Assembly (NCBI GenBank): GCA_028023455.1
Contig: JAQFVV010000020.1
Coordinates: 3,581,092 to 3,645,091, forward strand
Direction: 5' to 3'
Length of the DNA: 64,000 nt
Origin: Epiperipatus broadwayi
Lineage: Eukaryota; Onychophora; Udeonychophora; Euonychophora; Peripatidae
The notes below the pieces were generated by a model. The model did not search any database. It was given only the letters and a program-made list of their open reading frames with translations, and was not told the origin of the DNA. Both the position numbers and the translations under genes were made by a program. Positions 46,300 through 59,867 of this stretch are shown here, one piece after another. Position 1 is the stretch's first letter. Each line of letters starts with the position of its first letter.

Positions 46300-47900
46300 A
46301 CTTTATTTTAGAGAAGATTGTATATGAAAGATTGAGACTGGTGTATGTTTATTTAATTATAGAATATAATCAAAACATATTGAAGCTTGTAAATTTGCAT
46401 AAAAAGGAATTAACCAGAGAGAAAAAAATTGTAGAACATTTAGTTTTATATCCTAACACATCAATGATAGAAGTAGAATTAAACATGGATCCAATAGTTA
46501 GTACAGCCAATGGAATCGGAGCTTATAGAGCAAGAAATCATTTAGGTGGAACAAAAAAGCCTTCAGAAATAAAATCAGGCCCAGTTATGATTGGAATGTT
46601 GTATGCATTTATAAAAAAAATTAAAGAAACACAATGGAAAAGTCAGAAAATACTGCAAAAAATTGAAGAAATGTGTTTTAAAAAATGAGGAAAACAATAA
46701 ATTTTCGAAGAAACACAACAAAGAAATCAGGAAATGCAGAAAAAAATAAAAAATGCATTTAGAAATTAAAGAAAGGAGAGAAAAGAGACACACTGAATTT
46801 ATGAATGAACAATAACAGAAAGATTACAAAATGATTTAAAAGAAATGATTCAAAAATCTATTAAATCCAGTAAAATAAATTGCAGGAAAGTATGTAAACT
46901 ATAGCAGAAAGACTAGAAAAATTGGAAATGAAAGAAGTTAAAAAAGATGAAAACAAATGCAAAATTTATTTTTTAAAGAAAAACTCAAGAGAAGATACAG
47001 AAAACTCACAAAGAAGTAATAGGCATCATGAATGACATAAAAATAGATTATGTAAAGATGAAAAAAGATTTACAAAGTTGGTTTATAAAAACCATAAAAG
47101 AATTTAAAGAAGATAGTAAAAGTAACACAAAAGATATAAAACCAAATGAAATCTATGAAAACACAACAGTTACAGTACAGTTTAGAAATTATGAGACTTT
47201 TAACTGTATAAATAAATTTTCTAAAACTCCAAACATTCAGAGATGAGACTGAAAGGATGCCCACGGAACACCTCAATTGTGTACCAGTTGAACCAGCTAA
47301 CAGGAAGATACCAAATGACTACTGCCTACAATCATTTATAAGGACCTGCTAAGGAATGGTGGAACTCACTGATTAAAAAAAACCAACTGCCTATTCTGGA
47401 TACAGAAACAAATTTTTGATAAGAAGTGATTAGATATCAAATTATGCAGAAAAGATTTTGTATAAAAGGTAGAAGACAGGAGTCAAAATTAAGGCATTAT
47501 CTGCATGTGGCCCAACAGAAGGCTGTATCATCAAAATTATTTGACAAACCTTACCCTTTCATGCTAAACAGATGATTATCATATTGATTGAAAAACAATG
47601 GAACAAGTATCTGAGTTTTTAAATGGCTATCGACATAATCAGGAAAAAGAAAGCAAGTTCACTACACCAATTCAGAAATCAAACCAAAGGAGTAAAGCAT
47701 CTATTGGTTGTATCAGAGTAATAAATGACTGAAGTGACAGTGATGTGATAGAACATGCATAATGCAACATTCTAGAAGCTTTCGAAGCCCAAGGAGACTA
47801 GTAAAATTTCCATATAATTCTCCACATCCAGAAACTAGTACTAAAATAAAAGATAAAAGTAGATCCAAAAAAACAAAGAGCATGATATTTAAAGGCCATA
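46300..47900 (+). pseudogene. Gag remnant of a Gypsy-like LTR element
   Basis: Many short frames together look like Gag. The N-terminal part has charged coiled-coil sequence (HKKELTREKKIVEHL, then IKKIKETQWKSQKILQKIEE). Further on, at about 47,270-47,380, a block reads YQLNQLTGRYQMTTAYNHL, then a stop, then GPAKEWWNSLI. This is the hydrophobic core of the retrotransposon Gag (Retrotrans_gag) family. The segment continues with QKRFCIKGRRQESKLRHYL and ends in a basic region with SRSKKTKS. At least ten stops or shifts break it. No protease or polymerase follows. It does not obviously match the Gag remnant at 29.4 kb. Confidence 0.55.
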
Positions 47901-50274
47901 ATATTGGTAAATAAGCTAGATTTTTAGTTATGAGTTTGGGAGCTTAGCTACCAAAAGAGTATTCTTTCCTGTTTATAGTGGTAGCATTTTTTGCAATTTT
48001 TAAAAAAATGTAATTACTAGAAAGGCATATTAAAAATAGTCAAACAGAGACTGCCAATAGATTAATCATCTAGAATTTCTTATTTATGCTAATAAACAAT
48101 AGTATCTTTAGACCCAGAAAAATCAGGCCTCACTGTATGTTTCTTATCCTGATCTCTATAAGAAATTTGGGTTTACTGTTGAAGATATATAACCACAAAC
48201 TCTACAAACTCACCAACCATCACAAATATTTAATATGTCCACTAAATCACAGAGAATCACCAGAATCTTTGAAAAAGGCACTAAATATTATAAATGGTAC
48301 CCTGAATTTTGGAACAATTAAATAAACTCTAGATTAAATTGATTAAAAGAGCACATTTACTATCAATTTAAGATTATAACACTATAAGTAATACACATTA
48401 TTAATCTATTATTTATATCACAAGACATTTATTACCAATCCAATATTATAAATAATATATATATATTGTAGGAATAGAATCTCATTTCCACATCCATATA
48501 TTATTAAATTAAAGAAATTTTTCTATATATATATATATTTGTGTGTGCATATTATAGATATTAATAAGTAATATAATTTAATAAGCAATAGTGGGAAAAT
48601 GAATATTATAAGAGATAGATAGTTGCACGAATCTGTTATATTAAATAAAGCAATCTCATTATATAGCTTATTTTTCTTTAAAATAAAACAGTCTAGGGAT
48701 CACATCTAGAGGTCAACAGATTAATAGCCTAAAAAGCACATGTGTTTTCTAGTATCTAAAAGGAAAGTTTGAATGTATAAATAGAGACACAGACAATTTT
48801 TTTTTAATTACACATAAATTTTGATTTTATTCTTTTTCTTATGCTATCTGAATTTTAAATTGTCAAAAAGAAAAAATGTTTTGACAAATAGATAGAGTCA
48901 TTAATTTTCATTTGTTACTTGACCATTACTTGGCATCAGTTTTGAATTCTGTTATTTTTCTAAAAATGACAATGGTATTTCTGGCAACAATCTTTTGGGT
49001 GACAGATGAATGAACTTGGACCTGAAAATCTAGAGGCATTGCAGAAAACTGAGATATAAAAAGGCTGTGTGAGAAAGAGTAGAGGGTTAGACACAGTCAG
49101 TCACCAGAATCAGTCAGACATTCTCTTTCAAGCTTTTTCTTTCCCTACACCGAGGGAAGAAAAAAGGCAAAAATGTTAAAAATATTGTTTTAAATAGTAT
49201 AGAAAAAGATGTGCTGATATATAAACACTATAGCAGTTAGGCTATTCAGGAGGGATTGATGAAGATTGAGTGTCTAAAAGAAAGCTGAAAAGTAAAATGG
49301 TATTATAAGGAAAGTGCACAAATTGTTACTTTGAAAAGGACAAAAATGATTTCAATATTTATATATTTTGTCAGCTGTAAGAAAAGGAGAATGCTGTGTT
49401 AGCTTGCACCATATTGTTCCCAGGGATATATACTATCATGAGTTGATTGGAAAGTTTGTCTGTACACTCATATATATCTTTAAGACTCAAAGAATGGCCA
49501 AGTTTCAAGTCAACCAAACCAAAAATACCTGCTGTCTGAGACTTCTTTTTCACCCAATGGTTTATTAAAGAACTGTCATCCTGGAAGAGAGGGAGCAGAG
49601 GAAGGAGGAAAATAAAGAAAAAGATATATAAAATCCACACATCAAGCCTCAACTAATCTACCAATCAGTTTTTTTTTAAGTTTTCTTTTATGTTCATCAA
49701 AAGTGTCAGCAATAACTTTGAAATAGTAAAAACAAACTAAACCAATACAGTCTAAAGCTATAGACAAGAGAGCAATCTATTGTTTCAACTTGGACATTAG
49801 TAAGAACTGAAAATGAATGATAACTTTGAAATTTTATTAATCTTTCTTTTTACTTATTAAAAGTAATCTATGAAACTCTTCCTATAGGTCAAGCATCATT
49901 TCTTTTTTTTTCAATACATAAACATTAAAAGTTTGTTTATTTATTTTCTGTTATTAATTATCATTACTGAATAACAACACCGCAAATACATTTTAAAGTT
50001 ATTAAAATTAATGTTTCTTTATCTTTGAATACTTCTTTTTTTTATATTAGAATGATAAAATGTCTTTTATTTATTGTCATTTATTGATCTAAATAACATA
50101 CTTGAGCAATATGTCAATATCTATTTTATAATGTTTTTATTTATTTATTTATTTGCTTATTTAAATTTGATATAAAAGTTGCTTTGCTCAAGATTTAAAT
50201 AATTTTTTATGTGTATAATTTGTTTATGAAGAAATGTTGTGAAGGGAAACATTTTGCATAATATATATGCTAAC
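47901..50274. other. AT-rich DNA, no supported gene
   Basis: The only notable site is the TATA-like element at 49,055. The block at 48,990-49,160 is less AT-rich and rich in CAGTCAG motifs. Confidence 0.4.
49055..49062 (+). promoter_or_regulatory. TATA-box-like core promoter candidate
   Basis: TATAAAAA is followed 31-45 nt later by GTTAGACACAGTCAGTCACC, which contains initiator-like TCAGTC motifs. The spacing fits a metazoan core promoter, for example of a lost LTR. No downstream coding frame supports it. Confidence 0.3.
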
Positions 50275-50278
50275 ATAT
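50275..50278. repeat. ATAT target duplication of the solo LTR, left
   Basis: It precedes the LTR TG and matches 52,886-52,889 exactly. The flanks are not a simple AT tract, so this duplication is convincing. Confidence 0.75.
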
Positions 50279-52885
50279 TGAAACAGTAAGATTCGTATTC
50301 GAATCTTAAGTTTCACCTTTTTCTGTCGTCTCTCACTGACCGGTCTATCCCACCCAAATTTAAACTTTTTGGTATCGAATTGTGTGTGTAGCAATCTTAG
50401 AAATGTATAAATATATGTAGAATTCAGCATAAACACGCACACATTTCGATCTCAAATTAAACGCAATAAATAGGGATAAAATAATATAATTTAGATTTCT
50501 TTTAGTTATATAATTTTGTATAATTTTAATCATTTATTTTGGATTATAAAGTTCGTATTTATTGCTTTGTTTAAATTTCATTTAATAATAATTCTAAAAA
50601 TATCTGATGTAATATTTAATTAAAAGTTAAAATAATCTTATGTTCCCTTTTTGTTTTTGAAATTTAAAAGCATCGGTCAGTGATAGATAATAGATTAATT
50701 AAAGAAAAATTTCCCAAAATATAATTAGTAAATGTAAAATGTAAACAATAGAACGGCAGCTTTCTTTAATTAAAAACCAACTAAATGCATTGATTATCCT
50801 CAGGGCAGATTAAATAGAACCTAAAAATATCTTAACAAAAATGTGAAAGATCAAGATAAAAAAAGAGGCCATCTTAGACTTGCTGGAGACATTCACTTAA
50901 ACTTTAGCTTTGCTCTCGATCACTGAGAGTCTCCAAAAATATAAAAATAATTTGTTCCTGCCAAGGTATGACCGAGTAAAGCACCTAGATTATTCTCCAC
51001 CGGGAGATGGCCTATCGGATGCTGAACTTTCCATTGCCCGTCATAAATCCACCATGAAGATCTGTTGCCTGAAATAAATGAGAAAGCTGCTGCTGCCATG
51101 AAATTAAATGAATATCTTAATACAAGAAAGAATTGCCACTCGTGAACTTTTTGCTGCTGTGAAAGTAAAATGAAACGTCTAAATACAAGAAAGAATTGCC
51201 ACTCATGAACTATTTGCTACTTAACCAATGGACTCGGAAAACTTCTTATAAAACAGGTACCTGTCTGTGTTCAAACTCTAGAGTACTCTAATAATATGCT
51301 ATAGCTCTTCTTCATACTACTTATCTAAATTATAAAATGTAAAACTACCATATGTATAACTAAAACTGAATAATTAATTTAATATGTAAATTTCTCTAAT
51401 AATCTAGCTTACCTCACTCTGTCTTTCTTGGGTGCGTATTTCTATAATCTACATTTCTATCTATAGTTATTATTTAATTATTGCATGCTCATAATTATTT
51501 CAATTTTCAAAGTTTAAATCTATGATCGCTTAAAACAATGAATGCGTGTCAAAATTTCATTAATATTTACTTTCTTTAATAATTTAACTTTCATATAAAT
51601 TGACACGCATTCAGTGCATCATTTATTGTAATGCAGGGTCTACTACTTCGCAAATGGCTGGCATATTAGTTGTCATAACTCCCAGTTTATATATATTTTG
51701 TATTTATTAAATTTAATGAATAATTCTAGAAAATCCCATTTCTTTGAGAGTCGCCAGAGTTCTTGAGTAAATGTTGGTAATGTAGGGCCAAGTCAGAAAT
51801 CTATTTAAATCTTATCATAATCGTTTATAAGTATACATGTGTTATGTTTTAGAGACACGATGACCCATTCTGCCGTGAAATTTCCGGATTCTTCAGGGTT
51901 GAAATTAACCCCAGTCGTCCTACACAAGCGGGCATAATGGGTGCTCCCGTAGGACTTGACGTCATGCAGCCAGCCGACAAAAATGCGACACGGACCGCTT
52001 GTCCCTGGTTATGCTTATGTGACACCTTACTTCGTCGGGTCGGGGCAGAGACCAGCCTGACATTCTTATAAACCCATTCACGGCATTGCAGTTTTGATAT
52101 ACTGCCATTCCATATCGCCTTTCTAAAGCGTACCACGTGTTCCTTTGCTCAATTCTATTATTCTATATATCACTCCGCCTCTGCATTATCTTCGTAATTC
52201 ACTCTCAAATAAATGTTTGCCCTTAGTCATAAAATAGTTTAATTAAATAAATATATGTCCGCAGCTACTTTTAAATCTTACTTTAGACTCTTGCATTGCA
52301 AAGGTATAATTTCCCAAGGCATGCATTAGAAATACTTACTCGAGAATTTTAGGTAGCTAGATTAAGCCCTTTGTAAACATTACAGTATCGGAAATACCGC
52401 TACTGAAGTCCTCAATATAAAATAATGTGTAAATAAATAAATGTATTCTTTAAAATATAATCATGTTGCAAATCCCGCTACTGAAGCTGTTAGTCCATAA
52501 AATATTATTAATGTTGTTTTATTAAAATGTATTAATAAATAATTTTAAACTATACGTCTGCAATTACGTTTCATTTATTCGATACCCATTCTATCTAATA
52601 TTTCCTCGATTATGTAAATATGAATGTTTAATTAATATTAGTTTGATTATTGGCTGACTCGAGAATAAAATCATGAATCTCTTGCATCTCCCTGACCACC
52701 GTGCCTAAGGAAATATTTACTAATGTCACATCAGATGCGTTGTTTCGTGGATTGTATTGTGGAACCGATAAACTATGTTCGAACTCAGTACCATGGGTGG
52801 CTTCGCTACTCGATGGTGCTGCTGTTCTGTATGGTGGTCGAATTCTGCACTATGTTTACGAGTCACACGTTTTCTGACCGTTACA
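50279..52885 (+). mobile_element. Solo LTR of the Ty3/Gypsy family
   Basis: A complete 2,607-bp LTR from TGAAACAG to CGTTACA, flanked by ATAT on both sides and with no internal region. It is the usual product of recombination between the two LTRs of a normal element. It shows more substitutions and indels against the LTRs at 26-33 kb than those show to each other. It establishes the true ends of the LTR and the 4-bp duplication of this family. Confidence 0.9.
51088..51217 (+). repeat. Local duplication inside the solo LTR
   Basis: An approximately 66-bp unit with ACAAGAAAGAATTGCCACTC and TGAACT(A/T)TTTGCT occurs twice here but once in the other two LTR copies. It is a private duplication of this copy. 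Confidence 0.7.
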
Positions 52886-52889
52886 ATAT
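52886..52889. repeat. ATAT target duplication of the solo LTR, right
   Basis: This is the partner of 50,275-50,278. Confidence 0.75.
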
Positions 52890-53394
52890 CATGAGTGTAG
52901 GGTGAGTGTGACTGCTTATACAAACATGTCACTTAAGTTAAGTCAAATACGTTAGACTAAAATCTTAGTGATTAAAAATCTTTTGTTTAAGGGAGCAAAT
53001 TAATAGCATATAGAGTCACACATATGAAAGCGAACTCACATATATGGTGTGAATGATTTTATATTGCCTTTATGACATATATAATAAAGCTGTGAGAAAT
53101 ATTGAATAAGCAATAGGTGGAATGTTTTTTTTTTTAATGTTTCATTTTTAAAACAGCTTATTTTAAATGAGTAGGAACATTCACATATATTGAATCTTCT
53201 TATTTGGTTACGTAGACAGTATTTGACGTTTTGTTTTAATGATGTGCTATTTAATGGATATAATAATTGCAGTCAATTAGATGATTAAAAAAAGTTTTAT
53301 TAAAACGAAGAATCTTTATAAATATAATTATACAGCATTTGGCTTTCGCGTTCTTATTATTAGTATTGTTATTTTTTAATTTTATCATTTAATT

Positions 53395-54110
53395 GTAATC
53401 ATTCATCCTCACTAATAAATGTTAAGCGTTGGATCACAATTTACATATAACAACATTTTACGTAAATAAGGGATTATAAAAAAAGCTAAAATTTTATGTT
53501 GTGTGATGGGTTATGACCATCATCATCACTTGTGAATATTAATGGTTAAGTCACAGTTTTGAGTATAATGGTATTTCAGGTAAATAACTATAAATTTATA
53601 AGAAGCTAAATCTTATATTGTGAGATTCGTTATGACCATCATCATCACTGAAAAATATTAATGATTAAGTCACATTTTAAATATAATAATGTTTCAAATC
53701 AATAACTACAGATTTATAAAAAGCTAAAATTTTATGGTGTGAGATTAGTTATGACCATCATCATCACTGGTGAATATTATTAGTTAAATCACAGTTTTGA
53801 GTATAATAATGCTTCAAGTAAATAACTATAAACTTATAAAAAGCTAGATTTTATACTGTGAGATTCGTTATGACCATCATCATCGCTGTGACCATCATCA
53901 TCACTGGTGAATATTAATAGTTAAATCACAGTTTTGAGTATAATAATGCTTCAAGTAAATAACTATAAACTTATAAAAAGCTAGATTTTATACTGTGAGA
54001 TTCGTTATGACCATCATCATCGCTGTCAAATATCAATGATTAAGTCACATTTAAATATAAAGCTAAATTAGTTGTTGTGAGTTAATTACACAAAAGCTGT
54101 GACTGGAATC
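53395..54110 (+). repeat. 119-bp tandem repeat array, about six units
   Basis: The phrase TATGACCATCATCATC recurs at 53,512, 53,631, 53,750, 53,869 and 54,006. The spacing is 119, 119, 119 and 137 bp. The last interval contains an extra 18-bp copy of the GACCATCATCATC piece at 53,888. The outermost units are more diverged than the middle ones. The array starts about 500 bp after the solo LTR. Confidence 0.85.
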
Positions 54111-57100
54111 ATCATCATCACCATTATATTACGATGAATAAATAAATTAAATAAATGAGTTTAATGGCCATATATAAAGAATGGTTCTCACTATATTTGG
54201 GAAACATTAGCAAGAGCACCTATGCATCGGTAAATCTATGTACTTTAGCTGGGCTGGTAACACCTGTAAAAGTATTAAATGGGAATTTATGATATTGGGA
54301 TCTTATAGTTTTATAGACACAGCTAAAATATAATGATGTCGTTTTTCATTCATCCAAGTGCATGTGTTGTAAAGAATGTACCAAGTGGGTTTGAACCAGG
54401 TACACTATGAATAGATGTGATAGAACTTTATCTAGGTTAGACAACCTAGTCGGCCCAGGTAAAACACATGTATATAGGTAAACTAAATAAAAGAGTTTGA
54501 TTTCATTTTCCAACTTGATGATATTTAATATTAATTTTTTAAAATATTTTTAAGTAGTTACAAATAGCACCCGTGTGTGCGACTATGAACTGTCTTATAT
54601 ATGTGGAAAAGAGATTTTCTTTATTGAAAGAATATATTATTGGAGATAAGTGTCATTCACTCTAGTGATTTCACTACCATTTTTATTCAGTTGCTATAGT
54701 TACTATTTATTTATCTAATTACAATGGCTAGTATATTTTATTAGTTATCATGATATTTTAAATCTTAAGAGAATTACGCCATTGATTATTTTCATTTTAT
54801 TTTATTTGTTTAGAAATGTGATGTTTTATTTATCTCATGATTGTAGTGACTATATCAATATTTATGATAGTTACAAAATGACTATCAATATATTTTATTT
54901 AGTTATAATATATTGAATCTATACATATATACATATTAAATATATATGTTTCTTCACCATTTACTGTGGTTTAACTAAGGATCCTGAGTCCAAACATAGT
55001 GAATGTAGGCTAAATTTAAAGTAAGTATAAAACTTTAAAAACATTCCTTAAATTTTATGAAATAAAATTAAAAGATTTTATTTGAGATAACCAAATATAA
55101 ATTCCTAGAATCACAGAACTCATTAGAGAAAAAGATTAGTTAGATAGGAATAATTAATTAAAAAATACTGTAATTAAAAATAAAATAGCAGAACAGTGGG
55201 ATTGGAATGTAAGATGGCCAACAAGTTTGGTATAAATTGAGACCTTTTGTATTCTTCTTTGCCTTTTACCTGGCTCAGCTCTACAGCTTCGACCGAAAAC
55301 AGCCACCAAGATATTTTTATTGGAGAAGTATAATTAATTTTTTTGGAAAGAGCTCTCTGCAACCAAGAAAATATCTTAGCCCCTTGCTGAATACATTCTT
55401 AAGCCACCAGCATTCTATAGACAAGAAGAAAAAGAACTTAAAATGGGTGCTGTAAGTAAAATGGTGGAGTAGACTTTTTCTCTCTATCTCTCGACCATTG
55501 CCCTATCTGCTGGAGCTTGAAAGATGTAACCCAAGAAATGTAGAGTGCTAGAACAATTTTGCCTGACAATTTACTGCTACTATAAATAGATAACTGAGGA
55601 CAGAAATCATTGTAAGCCATCAGTACAGATTGCTGACTAGAATGTCTTCATGGCTATCTAATAAATACATACGCAATCTTAACTTTAATTTTCACTTGTA
55701 TTTTATGTTGGCTTAAATCATAAACTTAAGTCATTTATGTATGATAATTATAATGTGTTAATATATATAGCCTGATAATTTTTAACATTTTCATTGTTAT
55801 TTTTTTTTTGTTGTTTGACCAGTATAATGGCAATTCTTAATCCTATTAATATATACATAAATCTTTTTTTTTTTTGGTTAATGGATTGCCATTATACATT
55901 ACTTGAATTGTATATTGCTTATATTTCTTTTAAAAAAAACATGATTTCTTTCTTATAGCTTGGCATAAATATATGTATATTGGAGGAACTGGAAGGGAGA
56001 AATAATCTAATTATTTATTTCTATTTGTTCGACCCGCTATTAAATACGGGAATATTTCAGATTTATTAGAAAACTTTTTGAATAAAATTTCTCTTTACAA
56101 TTCCCTCCTGCCATTTTGGTTTCACTAATTTTTTTAAAATATATATTAGAAAGAGAGAAAAAAGCAGGACACGCATTTGCTGTTCTTTTTTTTTTTTTGG
56201 AAAATAATTCAATGATTCTTTTACTTTATACTTACAAATATAAAAGAAAATGACATTCGAGTATATATATTAAAGTGTTCAATTTTATGCATTTTATAAA
56301 AAAGATCGAATCCTGTCTTATATTTTTTATACTTTCTTAAAGTCAATCTGGGTTTTTACTAATTGCTGTGTACAGCCACTCACTCGGCTTAACCATCAGG
56401 TAAAGAGACAGCAGAAACCAAATGATTATACAAATAGTTTAATAGAATTAACAGTCGGATAAATAATAGTACATATATATAGTTATAAGACAATTAAGTT
56501 TAACTTACGAACGCTGGCCATGAAGGCTTAAAAAAAACATAATATAGACCGGTGAGGCCTGCAAAGTTCCTAGGTCCACTTTTTAACCTTCAGTGGTGGA
56601 ATTCACTGGGTTTGTTCCGTTGCTAAGTTAAAACTCTTGACCTTCGTGTGCATTCAATGAGTTCTCCACTACAAGTGCTGCTTAGTTGTTTTTTGTTACT
56701 TTTTTTTTGTTAAGGAATGTTTCAGAAACCAATTAATTTTCAGCTATTGTGTACTTTTAGTAATCAGCACTTTTAATCTAGCTGCTTAATTAGTTTCTGA
56801 TCTGAAGCTTATCTTTAATAGCGTACCAAATTTAATTACAAAATTCCTGTCTATTTCTTTTAATAAAACTTATTTTAATAAAACATTAATTATTATATAT
56901 GTATAATTTTCTTTTAACAAAACATTATTATACATGTATATAGCACTAATATATATCTATTTCTCTAAAACAGATATAGCTTAAGCATTTTATAATTTGA
57001 TTAAATATAAGAGAGGGTACAGTACAATTATATATGTGTAAATTAAAATCTTAAATCTTCATTAACTCTAAGGGTGAACTAGTTAAATGGTGATTAATTA

Positions 57101-58990
57101 ATATGCCTATCTTTTTATATATTTTAAAGTTAGTTAAAAGGTTTTTTCTAATAGTAGATATTCTCTCAGTCTCAGAAAGATTTTGAAGTCATATTATTTC
57201 ATATATATATATATATTTTACCTAAGTTTTTTTAAAGTTTAATGGCCAGTTGACCACATTTTCTGTTATGATCTCAGCACATATCCATAGCTCCTGTCAT
57301 CTTCGATTTATAGGCTAACACCACGTTGAGATTGCCATTGATAATAAAGTGGTTCTCGACCCCTTTTTAAATATTACTACTGGACACAAGCACATATACT
57401 CTAGCCTGAGCTCAGATCATGCTGAGGTGAATGGGCTCCATCTCTAACTCTTGTGTTAGAACTGGAGTGCTATCCAGACCTCAAGTTAGCCATATATAAA
57501 AACTTTGTGACTTCGATATTTTCTTCTAAGCTCACACAATTAAATCACCAAGGACCACAGTAATGTTTAATTTCATTATAGATAAAACCTTAACTTTGTA
57601 ATATGGTCAAAATATTGCTGAGTAAGTCTGAGAAGTGTCCACTGGGAGGGATTTTTATTTATTTTGTCATTTAAATGCAGGCTATATTTGAACATGGCCT
57701 TAATCTATTTAACTAGATTTAACCAATTATCCATTTTTGTATTTTCACCCCAGAATTATATTTTCTGTCTCTCTACTTTAAAGTAAAGCACCCAGTTGTT
57801 GTCTAAGTATGGTATTGTTCTGTAATCATCATACTATTGTTTAATTATATTAAGTGGATCTTACTAATGCATATCAATATATATTCATGTCTGTAGATGC
57901 AAGAAAACAACTTGCAACATTTTTTTTGTTAATTATTTCTTCAAATTGTCATTTCTTTTAATTGAACAATAAACTTTCATTCACTAATCTCATCAATATA
58001 TTGTCTGTGTCATTATATAGTCTAAACCTGATTTTTTCTTTGTTAAAATTCCCCTTTAGGATCTCATCTCTCCCTGACCACCAGGCATATATGAAGAAGA
58101 AATTCTAGCGATGTTTGGGAAATAAGTTGCTTGGTAGCAATCTGGAGGAGTACATGAGGTTCGAACTCTTTCTACCTGCATCTCTTGGTTAGGTTAAAGC
58201 AGCTCTACTTTTCATACCATTACAATACATTATAGATGTTTTGATAAATAATCCTTATTTAATGATTAGATATGTGTACATTTATAAGGCAAAGCAATAT
58301 ATCTTTTTATATACTACTTCAGTTGTTTAGATAATTGTTCATTTGTCTATTTAATTAAACTTAAACCTGGTGATTTGCTCGAAAATACTTCCAATGCCCA
58401 TCTCACTCACATAGTCAAATTTAACACGATGATATTGAAACAAGCTTATACTAAATATTATTGGAATTTCACATCAAAGTAATCATAATATGCATTTAAT
58501 TACTCGACTGGGCGAACGTCATCCTTTGAAGAAAAATATAACAGTGTCTTGTGCTAACAATTTAACAAATATTTTAAATTCATATTATAATATCAAGTAC
58601 ACAAATATTAATTATATCAGACTTTTTATACACCTAAGTATGTGGTTAAACAAGTTTTTTTTTTTCATATTCTATACTATATACCTATATATTAAACTTA
58701 AGATGTGCGTAAAAATATTAAATGCGTCCCAAACCTTTTACCTATTTCTATACATAAAAACCATATGTAACACCAAAATGGATTTCTGACTAATAGTCTT
58801 GAACTAACAAGTTCGACTGTATTATAATTATTATATAAACACCCAAACACAATTTTAATAAGCGACCAACAGATATTAGGCTTTTCCCTCTTAATATTTG
58901 ATCTGAATAAATATTTCTAAAATTGAAATCTCTTAATTTTTAATCATGCTTCAACTTATAATTGACAGCAATTAAAAAAAAACATGACAA
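54111..58990. other. AT-rich DNA, no supported gene
   Basis: A 13-bp inverted repeat GTATAATGGCAAT / ATTGCCATTATAC sits at 55,822-55,834 and 55,885-55,897. The block 56,370-58,228 is less AT-rich in places and may be an old relative of the 2.6-kb LTR. A 99-codon frame at 58,490-58,789 has no recognised domain. Confidence 0.4.
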
Positions 58991-58999
58991 TAATATTGG

Positions 59000-59305
59000 C
59001 ATCATCCAGGGATTTGGATATTCCATTGTCAGATTTTCTATAGTATGGAAGGCGAATTGTTGGACGATGAGGTAGATTGAAGCCTGTTAATTAGAGTTTG
59101 AAGATTTTCTAACCAAGCACTGATTATATGTGTGTAGGGGAGATAATGATCTGGACTAACTGATGAGTGCTGGTTCAGCATGAAATACGGACATTGGAGA
59201 TCACTTATCCTTTTCACATGTGTGTGGTCATGGATATCGGTTGTATGAGATAAATTGGATAGCTGAAGGAAGCTTGAAAGTCTGTGTTCAAATCCTCTGT
59301 AATTA
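59000..59305 (+). repeat. FB-1 repeat, single forward arm
   Basis: This contains GATGAGTGCTGGTTCAGCAT, CACATGTGTGTGGTCATGG and the terminal GAAAGTCTGTGTTCAAATCC block. It has the same arm orientation as 14,055-14,215. Confidence 0.65.
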
Positions 59306-59867
59306 AAACTGTATAGATTAAATTTTCTAATGATAAGTGATTTCTGGTTTATTATGATTTTCTTATTATAATACTTAATTTAAATTAAAAATAAAAAGAT
59401 GTTATCATTAATAAATAAATTATAAATGTTATTTTAAACATAATATAAAAACAAAATACAAAAATAGCATAATAAAAGACTATGATAGAAAGATTTTAGA
59501 TATGATAAAGTTCATTAAATTTAAATCCCCCCCAAAAAAGTTTATAAATTCAAATGTTTTATATATTGACCTTTCCTTTCGTAAGACAAAATGATTCAAC
59601 GTTCAATTAATGCTTTGTTGTAAGAATACATATATACAGTTGTGTCGATAAAAAGACTTTGGTCTCACTGAAGTATGAGGCATGATAATTTGCTACAGGG
59701 CAGGCAATATTGTACACCACTTGAGATGTTTGCGAGGTTATTTATTTTATATTTAGCCTTTATTTCAAAATTAGTACAATTTACTATATTTCTAAACATA
59801 GGACATTATCTATATTATTCCATAGCGCATTATCGCCTCCACTTCAGAAATTACTGTTTTTGAAGTC

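Noticed and set aside
53395-54110. CRISPR array
   Set aside because: The repeats are 119-bp head-to-tail units without distinct spacers, in a eukaryotic context. It is a satellite.
54370-54480. tRNA-like GGGTTTGAACCAGG motif
   Set aside because: Only one box-like motif is present, with no paired acceptor stem or second promoter box in either orientation.
58490-58789. 99-codon frame as a gene
   Set aside because: It has no recognisable domain. Most of it is AT-driven Ile/Tyr/Phe-rich sequence, and there is no splice or repeat context.
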